Assembly (NCBI GenBank): GCA_028829895.1
Contig: CM054179.1
Location: forward strand, 101,579,375 to 101,643,374
Source of the DNA: Sinotaia quadrata
Taxonomy: Eukaryota > Mollusca > Gastropoda > Architaenioglossa > Viviparidae
Reading direction: 5' to 3'
DNA: 64,000 bases
This document shows, one piece after another, positions 20,039 to 33,175 of this stretch; positions within the stretch are counted from its first letter, which is position 1, and each line of letters opens with the position of its first letter. The translations under genes were made by a program, and so were the position numbers. The notes under the pieces were generated by a model. It had not been told where the DNA came from, did no database searches, and saw only the letters and a program-made list of their open reading frames with translations.

Positions 20039-20057
20039 CGCGCGCGCGCACACACAC
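20039..20057. repeat. (CG)n-(CA)n tract, unit 2
   Basis: Same alternating tract and position as 143-162. Confidence 0.85.
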
Positions 20058-20638
20058 TTTCAGACCTACCCTATAGACTTTACTTCTTTATTCTCATTTT
20101 TTTTGTTGTTGTTAGTATTTTGGTATAGGGGGTTTAATTTTGATGCTATTATATAGATTCTTGTTGTCATCTACTCCCTCTTTAAATTATCATTAATGAC
20201 ATTCTTCGACATCAACCTTGATCTTATTGACCTTTACATTTGATGTTCTTGTTTTTTTCTATCCACACTTTGAAGGAGGAAAAATATTATCATTTAACGT
20301 GTGCGTATATTAAGTAAAATAGTCTCTTCGATGTTGTATAACAAACATCTTCAATGCTTATTAAAAATATTTCTAACAAGACACAAAATAAAGCAAGCTC
20401 ACGCCCCACCCCCTTCTTCTTTTTTTACAGCTGTACTTACTTAAACATTTAAAACATTTAAACATTTAACTTACTTTAAAATATTCACTTAAGTCATGTG
20501 TAAGTACCACAACTATTGTAATAAACTTTTGTTTTATCTGCAAGACTCCAGTTAGCGATTCATGTATCAGGAAATACTAAGTCATGGAATTATTCTAAAT
20601 GGGGAAATGATTTCCACATTTAACCTGTCATTACTTGA

Positions 20639-20640
<2 letters not shown>

Positions 20641-20697
<57 letters not shown>

Positions 20698-20720
20698 CGT
20701 GGATGTGTGCGTGCGCGAGT
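20641..20720. repeat. (GT)n with GCGTGC tail
   Basis: A long GT run grades into GCGTGCGTGG and GTGCGCGAG. It recurs at 40239 and 60836 and is missing in unit 1 through the ~450-bp deletion. Confidence 0.9.
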
Positions 20721-21210
20721 GTAATCTATTACCAATATTACAAATTCAACTTACTTTCTTGAACGTGATATGAAGTACACGTACACAAATACACACACAC
20801 ATACACACAAACATAAACACAAACAAAAACACTGTAAGCTTATGTCTTTCTATATTTTAATTCAGGATTTTTATGTATCCGGTTGCTTTTTCCGATGGGA
20901 TTTTACTATTGTTGTGATGCTGTTTGAATTATAAACACCTCAAAATAACTTGTATTTCAGATGACGAAATTTAGCTCCGTCCTAATTTTCATTGTCCATT
21001 AATTCCCCTTTACTTCAACTATTTACAATGACGACAGAAATACAGAATAGAACTGTAGTACACGTTTCCAAACGGACACTTATCATTGTATTACTTATTG
21101 GAAAACGAGTAGGAACAACGTATGCTGATTGGGAACAAATTTATCAAGCACCGTTTGATTTTTTTAATGTTTTATTTTAATTGTAAATGTTAGCAATGAA
21201 ATGCTTTAAA
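20721..21210. other. Gene-free stretch before the 30-bp array
   Basis: A CA-rich stretch is at about 20776-20830. Near 20990 about 190 bp present in the other units (61190-61370 in unit 4) is missing. No gene is seen. Confidence 0.5.
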
Positions 21211-21794
21211 TACACATTAGTAGCATGAACACAATTGAAATGCACATTAGTAGCAAGAACAAAGGACACGGTTACAATACAAATTAGTAGCAAGAACAAA
21301 GGACAGGGTTACAATACACATTAGTAGAAATGACACGATTACAATACACATTAAGAGCAAGGTGACGCATACAATACAGATTTTTATAAAGGACACGCTT
21401 AAAATACACATTAGTAGAAAGGACACGAATACAATACACATTAAGAGCAAGGAGAGAGTTACAAAGCACATTAGTAGAAAGGACACTGTTACAATAAACA
21501 TTAGTAGAAAGAACACGATTACAATACACATTAAGAGCAAGGTGAGAGTTACAATACACATTAGTAGAAAGGAAAAGGTTACAATAAGCATTAGTAGAAA
21601 GTACCCGGTTAAAATACGCATTAGTAGAAATTACAAGGTTACAATACACATTAGTAGAAAGGATACGATTGCAATACACATTAATAGAAACGTCACGGTT
21701 ACAATACACTTTAGTAGAAATTACATGATTGCAATACACATTAGTAAAAATGTCACGGTTACAATACACTTTAGTAGAAGGGAAACGATTACAT
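21211..21794. repeat. 30-bp minisatellite downstream of A2
   Basis: About 19 copies of the same 30-bp unit as at 1047. Long repetitive frames on both strands are by-products. Confidence 0.9.
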
Positions 21795-21979
21795 TAATGA
21801 CGAAGGTATACTACTTACCTGATATTTTATTTCAATTGGAATTTATTTACCTTGCCTGCATTCAATATTCAGTACAGTTATTATTTTAATGTATGCTGAA
21901 ACACTACATATCATACGATAACTGTTATCTTAACTGAGAAAAGACAGAATGAAAGAACTTTAGATAGGCACTTTTATGG

Positions 21980-21985
21980 TTTATT
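21980..21985 (-). terminator. Candidate poly(A) signal of A2
   Basis: Minus-strand AATAAA about 130 bp past the A2 stop, matching the position after A1. Confidence 0.4.
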
Positions 21986-22115
21986 CATACCGTTCTTTAA
22001 TTAATAGCATTACGAATTTGTTTAATTAGAAGAGTAATGTTAGGATTGAATATAAAATGTTTAGGTCGACTGAAATTAGTATGCAAAGACGATTTTGCCA
22101 AAAGAATGACTTTCG

Positions 22116-25100
22116 TTATTCCACTTCATTTGTATATCTGGATGAAGTGCTTTCAGTTTTCTCAGACTGCAGACGATCTTTCAGAAGTGCCAGCAGTTCC
22201 AGTTCCTTCGACTTTCGTCTCTTCTCGGCCAACATGTTCAAAGTATAAGAAAAAGGGTTAAGCGCTGCATTTAAAGGAAAGATAAAAATTACCATGGCAA
22301 CGTTAACTTCCCCGGGAATTTGAGTGCCAACGGTAGCCAGCAGTGCCAGAAGGCCGATGGGGAAAAAGCACAAAAAGTTTGAGAGCACGACAAATAACAG
22401 TCGTCGTGCAATTGTGCTGTCATTTGATTTTCTTGTCGTGTAGGTCGTCATGGAGTTGACCCGAATCGACATATACACAAACGACTGCCCCACTGCTATT
22501 AGAAAGAATAATACAAAATTAAACATGATTATCAGACCAAATGAATAAGTCTTCCCAGGGTACGCCTTTCGAATTAAAGGCAGCGACACACAAATTCCAG
22601 TCTGGCCATAAAACTGCCAATGTGACGTCTTAGGTAGCAAAGGTATTGCAGCAAGCATTGTGGCTACCGTCCAAACAATCCCACAAGCCAATGCAGCTGA
22701 CCTCCTGTGAAATGAAAACGTGCTCAATGGAAAACGAAGGACGATGAAACGATCAAGAGTGATAAGAAATATGATCATGGAGGACACTTCAATTGACACA
22801 AGTGATAAAAATCCTGCAAGTTTACACATTCCACTGGTTTTCCAAGAATGCTCATTCCACAAATAATTCCCGAGGTACAATTGATCTGCCACTCCCACTA
22901 GAGTAAGGTACAGCCCCATTAAAAAATCTGCGAAACTCAGGTTTGTAACGAACACCCCATAACCGGACCGAGAAGTTATCTTTTGCACAAATATTCTAAA
23001 GACAAAACACCCTGCATTTCCAACGACTGTCATTGATGCCACGATCCAGTTAAACAGTCGGTACACGTTTGAACGCAGAAGGTCTTCGCACGACGAAATT
23101 TCATCTTTGGGGGCAAAACAGAAATCTTCATGAAAATTTTCTGGCAGCATTGCTTTACAGCAAAATCTATAGTTTTCAGCAAAAATAACTTCCAGTTGTG
23201 GTAATTGTTTCAGTAAGTCTTTGGAGAATATTTCCAGTGTGTTGCCTCGAATATCTAGCGTTTTAAGTTCTGGGAAATAAATGAAGACAGAATCCCCGAT
23301 AGCCTAAATGGTTCCGTAAGAAATGTTGAGAAAATTAATGTGACGAAATGATTTCAATGCTGAGGTGTCAAAAAGAAGTAATGAAGTGCGTGACAGGTCC
23401 AGTCGTTGTAGATGACTGTGTTCAACATTGCCTGTTGGTTGTTTCAAATACGATATTGGATTTCCAGCCAAGTTTAACTCTACGAGATTTGAAAGTTTGT
23501 AAAATACATTTAAGTCAGAAGAAGTGAGCAAGTTGTCACTTAAATCGAAACTTTTTAGATTAGGATTTAACATGTCGTGCACGTGATCAATGTTACATCG
23601 ACTTAAACTTAACCAGACAAGTTTGACATTTTTTGACACGTCACGAACTGACAGTTTGGATTCGCTTGCATCCAGATAACGTATGTCTGGGTAGGCAGCA
23701 ACAGGAAAATACTGGTGACAGTTGAGAGCTAGTCCCTGGCAGCGACATTCCAAGGGACAGTGAAATTCACAAACCATTTCGTCGTCACGTTCTGGGCATT
23801 GTGGCCAACCGTCACACAGATGGTCTACATGGACGCAAATGGATGAGTTAAAACACCGATACATCCCTGGACAGACGTATCTCTTACAATCATCCTCATC
23901 TTCACCATCGGGGCAGTCGTATACTCCGTTACAGCGTAGGTAAACAGGAAGACAATAACTTAGCTCACCATGGCAACGAAAGTGAGTTACAGGACACGGT
24001 GATGAAGGATGAAGTTGTTTTCTAATAATATTTTCTTCTGTGTCAAAGTCTATTATTGCCGGAAAAGAAATTGTATCTCTTTGCTGGTTTATTTCCGTCA
24101 TCTTAAGCATACCTGAACAAATGTCTTCATCCGAACCGTCCCAACAGTGAATAATGTAATCGCAAACTTGTTTAAATCTGATACACTGAGAGTTGTGACA
24201 GGTATATTCTGGACAGCGATGATCATACTTACAGAAGTCTTCGTCCGATCCATCTATACAGTCACGTTTGAAGTCACATACCATTGTGTAATGCAATGTC
24301 CGTTTACCGTCATTACAAATGAACATCGCAGTCCTTGTGAAAACGTCAAGGTCATTATTGTGTGTCACCATGTCGATGTTTTTCACAATGTTGGCGTTGG
24401 ATACCGAGCACCAGAGTGAAAACGAATCCTCCCCACAAGAACTTCCTGTCACTCACGACAAAAAACTGTGAGTCACGTGGCCCTCTTTGCACCACACTAG
24501 AGTTGCGTTAGATGTTTTCAAGCTTCCTTCCATGTCCATGGAACTTGGAAAATCAATATTTACTTTCTTTATTGATTCAGCATTCTTCACATCCGTTTCA
24601 CATATATAATGCCTGTATTGTTCCAGAAAACAGTGAGTTGTAAACAGCGATAAAGGATTGTACTGAACGTATTTAGTACACAATTGCACTTGATTAAAGG
24701 TAATGCCTGTAATATTTACTTTGTATGCAACTGTGCCATCGACCCAATGCCACAGTTTTGCATACAAAGAACCCGCCCCATAATAAAGACGAGTGTCCTG
24801 ATTGGTCAGTCCGACAAATACATGTTCCAGCGATTTTCTGTAAGACAACAGTTTTCTTACCGCATCCCGTTCACTGGATGATTTTAGCATCGCCAGGTCA
24901 CCTCCGCGATCCTGGCAGAGATGTCTTGCGACATTCCAAGAGACACCTCCTTCTGTTTTTTGATACGTGTAACATTTCCTTTCCATTGCCAGTGTACCGT
25001 TACAAACAGGACTACTGAAAGGACAGTTGTTTTCGTCTCTCCCATCCTGGCACTCTGGTTCCAGATTACATTCCAGGTGACGTCTAAACGTGACGTAGTG

Positions 25101-26255
25101 CGGAACAGAGCAGTCAAACAGGCCGTTGTCAAACTGTAATGGGGTTTGAGTGATTGGGTGAATCGAAAAAAACATTTTGAATCCAAAGCCGTCGGAAATC
25201 ACGCCATCCGTGACGAAATTGATAAACAGTGACTTATAGTAAACACGCGTTGGAATCATGTTTTCTCTGCATTCACTCCATTCTAGATTCAAACTTCCGT
25301 TAACGTCTACGGTAAACAAGTTAACTTTGCCAATAATGCATTCTACATTTAAATGTGCTTGAATATTGAAACACTGAAAACTGATCATTACTGTGTGCTG
25401 TTCGGGTACGTCAAGTTGAAATGAGGCATTTAAGTAACTCGGATATTCACTATCTTCACTAAACACGGGTGACGTAATATAACCAAAGTGCAAGGATTCG
25501 TAAACAACTGGTAAAAATCGTCGAAGAGACTTGGTTACTGAGGTGAAAGATAGCTGAAATTGTGTAATTGTATAGCCAGGAAGAGTAAACACTTCTTGAA
25601 ACCGGAAGAATAGATGATTTGAAAGAGTAACAATGACCTTTTTAGGTAGCCATGCCGAACACGTAATTGATGCGAGCAGATTGTCTTTATTTAATATTCT
25701 TTCTTCGCTGACTTCTATCGAAGCTCTTAGGGAACAATGATCTTTCAACATTTCGACAGTGGCCATAATTGAATATCCTTCTGGTACAGTGATTTTCCAG
25801 AAACAAGTTACACTGGCACCAACATCAGTGATATCTTCCATAACTCCATATAAATATCCTTCCAGGGAAGAAATATAAACATATTTCTGATCTTTGCAAT
25901 TGCTAGCATTAATATAGAAATTTTCTGTAATGTCAAGATTTCCTTAATTAAATGTTCTACTGACTGATGATAAATAATCAGAATCCGATTCCATAAAAGC
26001 AAAATAATTATTCTCTCGCCTGGACAATGTCTCATCAGTATTTCCAGAGTTGACAGTACTCAGATCTTCTCGCCATGTCTCGGAACTCTGTTTCAGGAAT
26101 AAAGGTGATATTACATCAGAATTATTTAGCAGACCTTTACGACAAGTGTTATTACTACCAGTAGATACGAAAGATGTTTCACCAAATAAGCTAAAGGTGT
26201 GACATCCGTAAGGCAACAAGAGAAAGACAAGTTTTATGTATATCAGTCTTAGCAT
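22116..26255 (-). pseudogene. Type A receptor pseudogene A2 (three premature stops, no indels)
   Basis: The frame is collinear with A1 from MLRL to the final stop, exactly 4140 bp, with all pieces in one frame. Three single-base changes create stops: GAA to TAA at 25944-25946 (codon 104, before CUB-like 1), TGC to TGA at 24453-24455 (codon 601, the last Cys of the FLSC linker) and GAG to TAG at 23304-23306 (codon 984, in the LRR block). The lectin, LDLa, LRR and 7TM parts remain well preserved between the stops, including DRF and NPFSY. Absence of any indel suggests recent loss of function. A short N-terminal product of about 103 residues could still be made. Assembly error is less likely for three separate substitutions but not excluded. 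Confidence 0.9.
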
Positions 26256-26307
26256 TGTAGGCATGTAAATCCGTTGACATATACGATTATGCATATTTTA
26301 ACTAAAT

Positions 26308-26315
26308 CTTATATA
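26308..26315 (-). promoter_or_regulatory. TATA-box-like element for A2
   Basis: Minus-strand TATATAAG at the same place as before A1 and A3. Confidence 0.45.
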
Positions 26316-26845
26316 ATCTGTCTTTAATAACCAGTCTTACAGTCACGCTATAAATTCTTTTCAGCGGCCTTAACAAAGATTTATAAGGCTGAAAATCGTT
26401 CAACGAATTTTATTGCATTTCTTTTCTCTATGTTCGTGTACAATTCATGCGATGAAGAATTATTTTGTTAATAGCAACATGAACAAATCCTTCATTTGAT
26501 TGCTTGAGAAAAGTCGTTTAAAAAGGTTTTGTGGCTTTGCAATTTGAAAGACAGAAAATTGTATCACGTTTATTTCAGTCATGTTTTTATTTTTGTAAAT
26601 GGATGTAAAACATAAATTTATCTCTTGTTTATTTTTTCCACTACGATTAGAACGAGACTAGCTAGTAATCTGATAGATTGTCTTCTTTCCCCGCGACTTT
26701 TATCTGCGTTCTTTTCGATTTGATCACGTGACATATAGAAATTATCCCTTTTAATACCCTGAATTGTTTTTCGATTTTCTGTCCTATCTCGGAATGATGA
26801 TTTGTAATTCCGTTCGTTGGTAATGTATAAATATTTCTTTTCAAA

Positions 26846-26855
26846 ATCACAGACA

Positions 26856-26900
<45 letters not shown>

Positions 26901-26927
26901 AGACACACACACACTCAGACACACAAA

Positions 26928-26984
<57 letters not shown>

Positions 26985-26987
26985 TGC
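26846..26987. repeat. (CA)n-(CT)n microsatellite in A2/B2 spacer
   Basis: A long CA run followed by a pure CT run of about 50 bp. The CT part is far longer than in the A1/B1 or A3/B3 spacers. Confidence 0.92.
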
Positions 26988-27608
26988 ATATTCACCTAAA
27001 TTGCATTGGACAGTCTTGAAATTCATTTCTTTATTTATTTAATGAACTTTAAAAAAAATATTTATATCATAGTATTAATAATTAAGAAAAATATTTCCAC
27101 AGACTAATAAACCATTTTTATTTTCTTTTTGTGGGGAGGCTTCCAGTGTACACCGATTTCGCGCAAAAGTCTTTGAAAAATATATGAACTGACATAAATA
27201 GTTGGTTGTCACGAAAAAAGAACGTGACTTGTTTACGCACAAAGACAAAGATTCAAGTATTTTAAGTTTAAAAATCATCCAACGGACATTTATCTTTCTT
27301 AATCTTTCACTTTGTGTATTTAATTCAATTTTAAGCGAGAGCGAGTTGTAAGACTTGTCAGTAGGTCTTTTGTCTGTCACGTGGTCGTCTGGCAAGAGAT
27401 CTAAATAGCAAGAACGAAAGTTTAAAGTGATCATGAATTTCTCTCTAACAGCCTGTGGATTAAAATCTAATTTATTTTTATCGCTTTGAAGCAAAACGAA
27501 GTTTTCGCATACTGGCGGTAAATAGAAACCCAATTATTCTATATTTTTATTATATATTTTGAAAGTTATCAGACACGCGATACTATTCCAAATATCTAAT
27601 TAAAAATT

Positions 27609-30600
27609 ATGTATATCTCGGTTATATTGGTTGACCTGTTTTTAATCTTTTGGGCAGTGAACTCTTACAAACTAAATAATGAAGATATTTTTTGGAAGAA
27701 TATGCAATCAATATTGGGAACTTGGCAAATTACAACTGATATCAATACATTTCACAATGATTCCGATCAGGCCACGCTTTTGACAAGTTCGGGAAAAGAT
27801 AAAAATGACGTCAGAGAAAACTATACTTGGAACCCAAACGAGACCTCAGAGAATACAAATTTGACGAAAGCGGCAAATAGTAAATCTATTCTCGTCATAA
27901 ATGACGGCCGAAATATTAACGAGACAACTGGACATGCTCCCTTTACTACAGGGGACTGCACTGACCACATATTATTCATGGATTATTACACACAAGTGTC
28001 TGTTATCGGCATTGTCGCTCGTGGTTCTTTCAACTCTCTCCTAGACTTTTGTCAGTGGAAGGTTATCGCCCCTGACGGTTCTTTTCTTTTGGCTACACTG
28101 CAACTGAAGGAACCATGCATGGGTGACACCGTCCTAAAATCAAGCGAAAGCGAGGCTATGGATGACGACACTTTACTTTCATTTCAAACTTGTGATGACC
28201 ATTTCAACAAAGAAATTGTTGCGTCCCTGTTCTGCTGTCTTTATATTCGTTCAGGTCCAGAATCCAAGTACTCGACATACTTTCCACAGTTTCAAGTCCA
28301 AATCAAAGTGACGTCAATGTCTTTAAGACTTACGTTACCTGTAATATTTCATTCACTGCAATCAGGTTATGTGACGTCACCAGGATTTGACGAAATGGGA
28401 GGATACCCCAAATTTATGAATGCATCTACCAAACTTGATGTCCCTGTCAATCACACAGTTATGGTCAGTTTCCGGAGAGTAGAGTTTTATAGTTGAAGTG
28501 GGTGTAATGACGGCTTCTTGGAACTCTCTACAGTTGACGAAATAGGTAATGCTGTTCTTGTGTGGAAAGAGTGCTCTCACCACTTCATCGTGAATTCCAT
28601 TTACAACAGGTCGCTGATCTTGCGCTTCGAAACTAAAGACTTTAGTAAAGGAGAGGGATTTATGATGAAATTCACCTTTCACCCGCAGAGTCACGTCCCG
28701 CCTCTAATCAATGGAGGCATGTATAATTGCTCAGTGTCTCATTACCCGACCTTCAAACGACATTTGGAATGCAACTTAGAAACTGAGTGCCTGGGTGGAG
28801 AAGACGAACGAGAATGCCCCTTCAGCAGTCCGGCCTGTAATGGCTCCGTGGCTTTTCAAAACAAGAGTTACAGTTTCCACAAATCAAAGAATGGCCTTAC
28901 CTGGCAAAACGCTCATGAGCAGTGTCAAATTCGAGGTGGAAATTTGGTCATGCCCAAAACCGAGATGGAAAAAGAAGCAATAGAGAGACTCATTCATTAC
29001 ACAAAACAAATCGATGGCCCTGCACACATCGGGCTCAATCGAAGGATTTCTAAAACCGCATCCATGTACAAAGAAACATTTACGTGGGTGGACGGATCAA
29101 TTGGTTATAATGTTAATATCAACTTGTATATTAAATTAATGCTTTCAAACGAATTGTGTGCCTATTGTTCTCCGTGTTCACCATGGACTATACAAGCTAC
29201 ATTGTGCAGTGACAAGAGTATATATGATTTCATTTGTCAATCCGATGCACAAAGTAATTATCTAAATACAGAAAAATCTGTACAGTTTCCTAAACATGAT
29301 GGTCGGTTATTAAATGAAACTATTTCGAGACACTCACTTATACGATGTGCGGATGGTCATGTGACTTATGATTTTCTATCTTGTAGTCCTGACAGTTTTT
29401 GTGGGGAGACACGGTACTTGAAGTGGTGTCCACTCTCCTATGGCAAATTCACTCAAGGACACGTGGGTGAAAAGTTGATGCGAATCGAGGATGTCACGCG
29501 AATATCTACTTTTGTGTGTGACGCCAAAAGAAAACAATTTCTTTCACACTAGTCTGTGATTTCCGGTTTCACTGTGTAGACAAATCTGACGAATCGTTCT
29601 GTACTCATGACACCTGTTCAAGTAGAGTATGCAGCAATGGTCAATGCATCAACGGCCATCCGTGTGACGGAAGGGAGGACTGTTTTGACGGATCTGAAGA
29701 GATATCGTGTACATCTAAATTTACTTCCACCAATATTCCTACCATGTATCCTCCTGCTATTATTGACTTTGACAAAATAGGAAGCTTCTCTCAAATTAAA
29801 ATTGCACCTTCTGATCCGTGCCCTATGACACACTTCCGGTGTCATGGCGAGTTGAGCTATTGTCTTCCTGTGTTTGTCCGTTGTAACGGAGTGTATGATT
29901 GTCCGGATCACGAGGACGAGTTGGGATGTGTGGTGTATGTGTGTCCGGGATTTATTCGTTGTTTCAATTCGAGAATATGTGTACCCGTGGACAACGTGTG
30001 TGATGGAATTCCCCATTGCCCCAATCACCACGATGAGCTTCTGTGTGAATTCCGTTGTCCTGATGGCTGCCTGTGTCAAGGATTGGCATTCATTTGCAGA
30101 CAACGTATTTCAGTTATGACGTTCTCACAACTTCGATTTCTGGATGGAGATGGCTCTGGAATGTCCCTCACCGACGTTGTTTCAAATAAATATTTAATTA
30201 GGTTGTTTAAGACACGCCAGCATTGATCACGTGATGCAATTGTCTAATCCTAACTTGATGGATATAGATTTAAGTGATAATTTGATTACTTCCATTAATA
30301 CTAATGCTTTCTTAAATCTAAAAATGCTTAAAAAATTGAACCTTGCCAGAAATCCTCTAATGACGCTAACTAATGACGTGCACGTTATTCAAAATTATTT
30401 TTTACAAAGTGTCGACCTGTCGCATTGTGATTTATACATTTTGAACATTACTAACTTTAAAAACTTTCCAGGCATTAGTTTTCTTAACATATCATATAGC
30501 CGTGTAGAGGTAATCGATACTTCTGGCTTTTTGTATTTGCCAAGACTAAAAATATTTGACTCACGAGGAACACCACTCGCAGTATATCCTGAAAATCTTT

Positions 30601-31688
30601 TTCGTGGATTAAAACAACTTGAGACTGTGTTTGCAGGGAATTACAGACTTTGCTGTAAAGAAAACCTGCCACAACAATTCACCAAAGGTTTATGTCTTTC
30701 AGATGTAGATATATTTTCTTCTTGCGAAAAGCTTTTGCACTTTGACCTTCATCGCTTCCTCGTCTGGTTGATAGCGTTGACGTCACTTGTAGGTAATGCA
30801 TGTTGTATAATGATGAGACTCTGTATTCGGAAAATCCCCTTAAATATGGAATTCACTGTTTTTATTTTCAATCTGAACATGGCAGATTTTCTGATGGGCG
30901 TATATATGTCTCTCATTATTGGTGCTGATTATGTTTATAATACCAGTTATTTTATATCAGAAAAAAATTGGAAAATTAGCTTCATTTGCAAGCTCTCTGG
31001 CTTCTTGTCACTATTGTCCACTATAGTGTCAGTATTCATAATCTTTCTCGCCACCTCTGACAGAGTTATCGCTCTTCGTTTTCGAGTACTCGCTTTTTTT
31101 TTGAAGGGACGGTGTGCAGTGCATGCTTGTGTGGTTGCATGGTGTTCTGGCATTTTACTTGCTGCTATTCCATTATTACCGTTGACGCCACACTGGGTCT
31201 TTTATGGTCAAACGGCTATTTGTGCTCCAATACCAGTCTGCTGGATTGGCAGTGATGGAACTGGCAAAAAATATTCTTGTGGAATAGTTGTCCTGCTCAT
31301 CTTCGTAATACTGGTCACCTCACTTGGACAGACGTGCGTTTGCTGGTCAACAAGGAAGAACTACTTGACAACTTACTCGACACCTCTCACTCAGGACAAG
31401 AACATTGCCGGACGTTTGACTTCTATAGTGGTCGTTAAAATTGCATGCAGGTTCTTTATTTGCATAGTAAATATGCTTTCCTTATTTGATATCTATGTGT
31501 CTGGTGAAATTATAGCTTTCATTACTATTATTTTAATTCCCCTAACTTCGGCACTTAACCCAATCTTGTATTTATTTAGTCAGGTGAATGAGTCTCGGCA
31601 AAAATCTTACGAGATCCATCTTAAGAAGTGGCTTGAGGATCATGATGTCAAACGGAAAAGCAAAATCTGGGTTAGTTCGAAAAAATAA
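27609..31688 (+). pseudogene. Type B receptor pseudogene B2 (stop plus two frameshifts)
   Basis: Collinear with B1 over its whole length. Lesions seen: GGA to TGA at 28494-28496 (codon 296, in CUB-like 2); loss of one base at about 29527-29535 in LDLa 2, leading to a TAG at 29550-29552; and loss of two bases at about 30203-30215 at the start of the LRR block, which returns to the original frame, after which the C-terminal half (LRR and 7TM, 30231-31688) is open. A lectin-domain cysteine kept in B1 and B3 (KCYSYH) is Ser here, which fits relaxed constraint. The stop at codon 296 alone would remove the lectin, LDLa, LRR and membrane parts. Confidence 0.9.
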
Positions 31689-32094
31689 CTTGCGATGTGG
31701 TAAATATTATACGTTGAAAGATTAAAAGAACTGTTAAAATATTAGACCTCTAGATGTCAGAAAGGTGATTCCTATCTACCGGTTTCGACTTGCACGATGT
31801 TAACAATTGATCCCTTGACCTTAAGTGCATTTGGCAGAACACATTAACTTTCATTAAGAGATAAAGATTAGATAACTGCTTGTGATGACTAAAACCTGAA
31901 GAATTTCTCTTTACTGCTTCATGGAGTTAGGAAATAAGCGAATTGTCTAGTTGAGAATTCCGCGAGAGATTGTGATTGTGAAAATAGAAACACACATGGT
32001 AAAATAAATTCATGCCAGTGATCCCTGAAATCTGAAAATTGTTCAACGGTTTTTCTACGGTGATACGATTGAAAAACCCTTGCCTAGTTTGTCA
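31689..32094. other. 3' flank of B2
   Basis: Matches the flank of B3 (about 51275-51650), including the ~250 bp missing after B1. No gene is seen. Confidence 0.5.
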
Positions 32095-32465
32095 GTAAGC
32101 TGTACAGTAGTTATATCATAGGAGTACACCAATCAAATAGAGTTAATACTTAACATAACATGCGAAATACTCTAGCTTCTATGTAGGAGTGCACCAACCA
32201 ATTAGTGTTAATACTTAAAGTAGCATGTGCAGTTCTGTAGCTTCTATGTAGGAGTGCACCAAGCAATTAGAGTTAATACTTAAAGTAGCATGTGCAGTGC
32301 TGTAGCTTCTATGTAGGAGTGCACCAACCAATTAGAGTTAATACTTAAAATAGCATGTGCAGTTCTGTAGCTTCTATGTAGGAGTGCACCAAACAATTAG
32401 AGTTAATACTTAAAGTAGCATGTGCAGTACTGTAGCCTCTATGTCTAAGTATATTGAAACTCGTC
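32095..32465. repeat. 65-bp minisatellite, unit 2
   Basis: About five copies of the 65-bp unit found at 11917. This array is single, without the block duplication of unit 1. Confidence 0.9.
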
Positions 32466-32930
32466 CTAAATAGGAGTACACAAACATTTAAATCCATAAC
32501 TTTTGGAAATCACACACACACAATCATCATCACCTCTGATCAATTAAAAGACAAAATAATTTTGAATCACTACTTTAATTATAGCATTCTTTATACAGAA
32601 TAAATCTGTTTGAATTCCGACAACTGTAAACATTGTTATTTAATATTTTTCATTTCATTCTATAACGGATCTTATGTGTTTACTTTTTTATTCCATTTAA
32701 AGATACCACTTCATTCATCAGAGTTCGTTTATTCTACCAATTTTATAATACCTGCATTGTGATTGGGTGAGCCATCTATCCCATGATCTATAGGAGTGGT
32801 ATAAAACAATCATGTCGATATATGACTTGACAAATGGGAGTGGCTGTAGGATATGAGAGAGAAGTGACTGTGGCACTCGACACCAACAATCGCCCATCAT
32901 GCGTCCCAAGTTTAGTACCAGTATTCATGG

Positions 32931-33175
32931 ATCTTGATACCCAAATGTCTGGCAAATGTAGGGCCTTGTCTGGAGATCTTGACACCTAAAACTCTGGCAA
33001 ATGTAGGACCTTGTCTGGAGATCTTGACACCCAAAACTCTGGCAAATGTAAGTCCTCGTCTGGACATCTTGACATTCGACACTCTGGCTAATGTAGGACC
33101 TTGTCTGGAGATCTTGACACCCAAAACTCTGGCAACTGTAGTTCCTCGTCTGGAGATCTTGACTTCCACTCTCAA
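32931..33175. repeat. 45-bp minisatellite (TCTGGAGATCTTGACACCCA)
   Basis: About five copies of a 45-bp unit that is open in several frames. Unit 3 has a more homogeneous seven-copy array at 52241, and unit 1 has none. Confidence 0.9.

Larger units (their letters stand above)
26256..27608. promoter_or_regulatory. Divergent spacer A2/B2
   Basis: The 1353-bp spacer is homologous to 6209-7567. It keeps the TATA-like element and the block before B2 with TCTCTCTAACAG at about 27440. The two pseudogenes therefore still have the putative promoter. Confidence 0.5.

Noticed and set aside
27075..27533. 152-codon minus-strand frame in the A2/B2 spacer
   Set aside because: The matching DNA before B1 and B3 is not open, and it runs antisense through the putative promoter.
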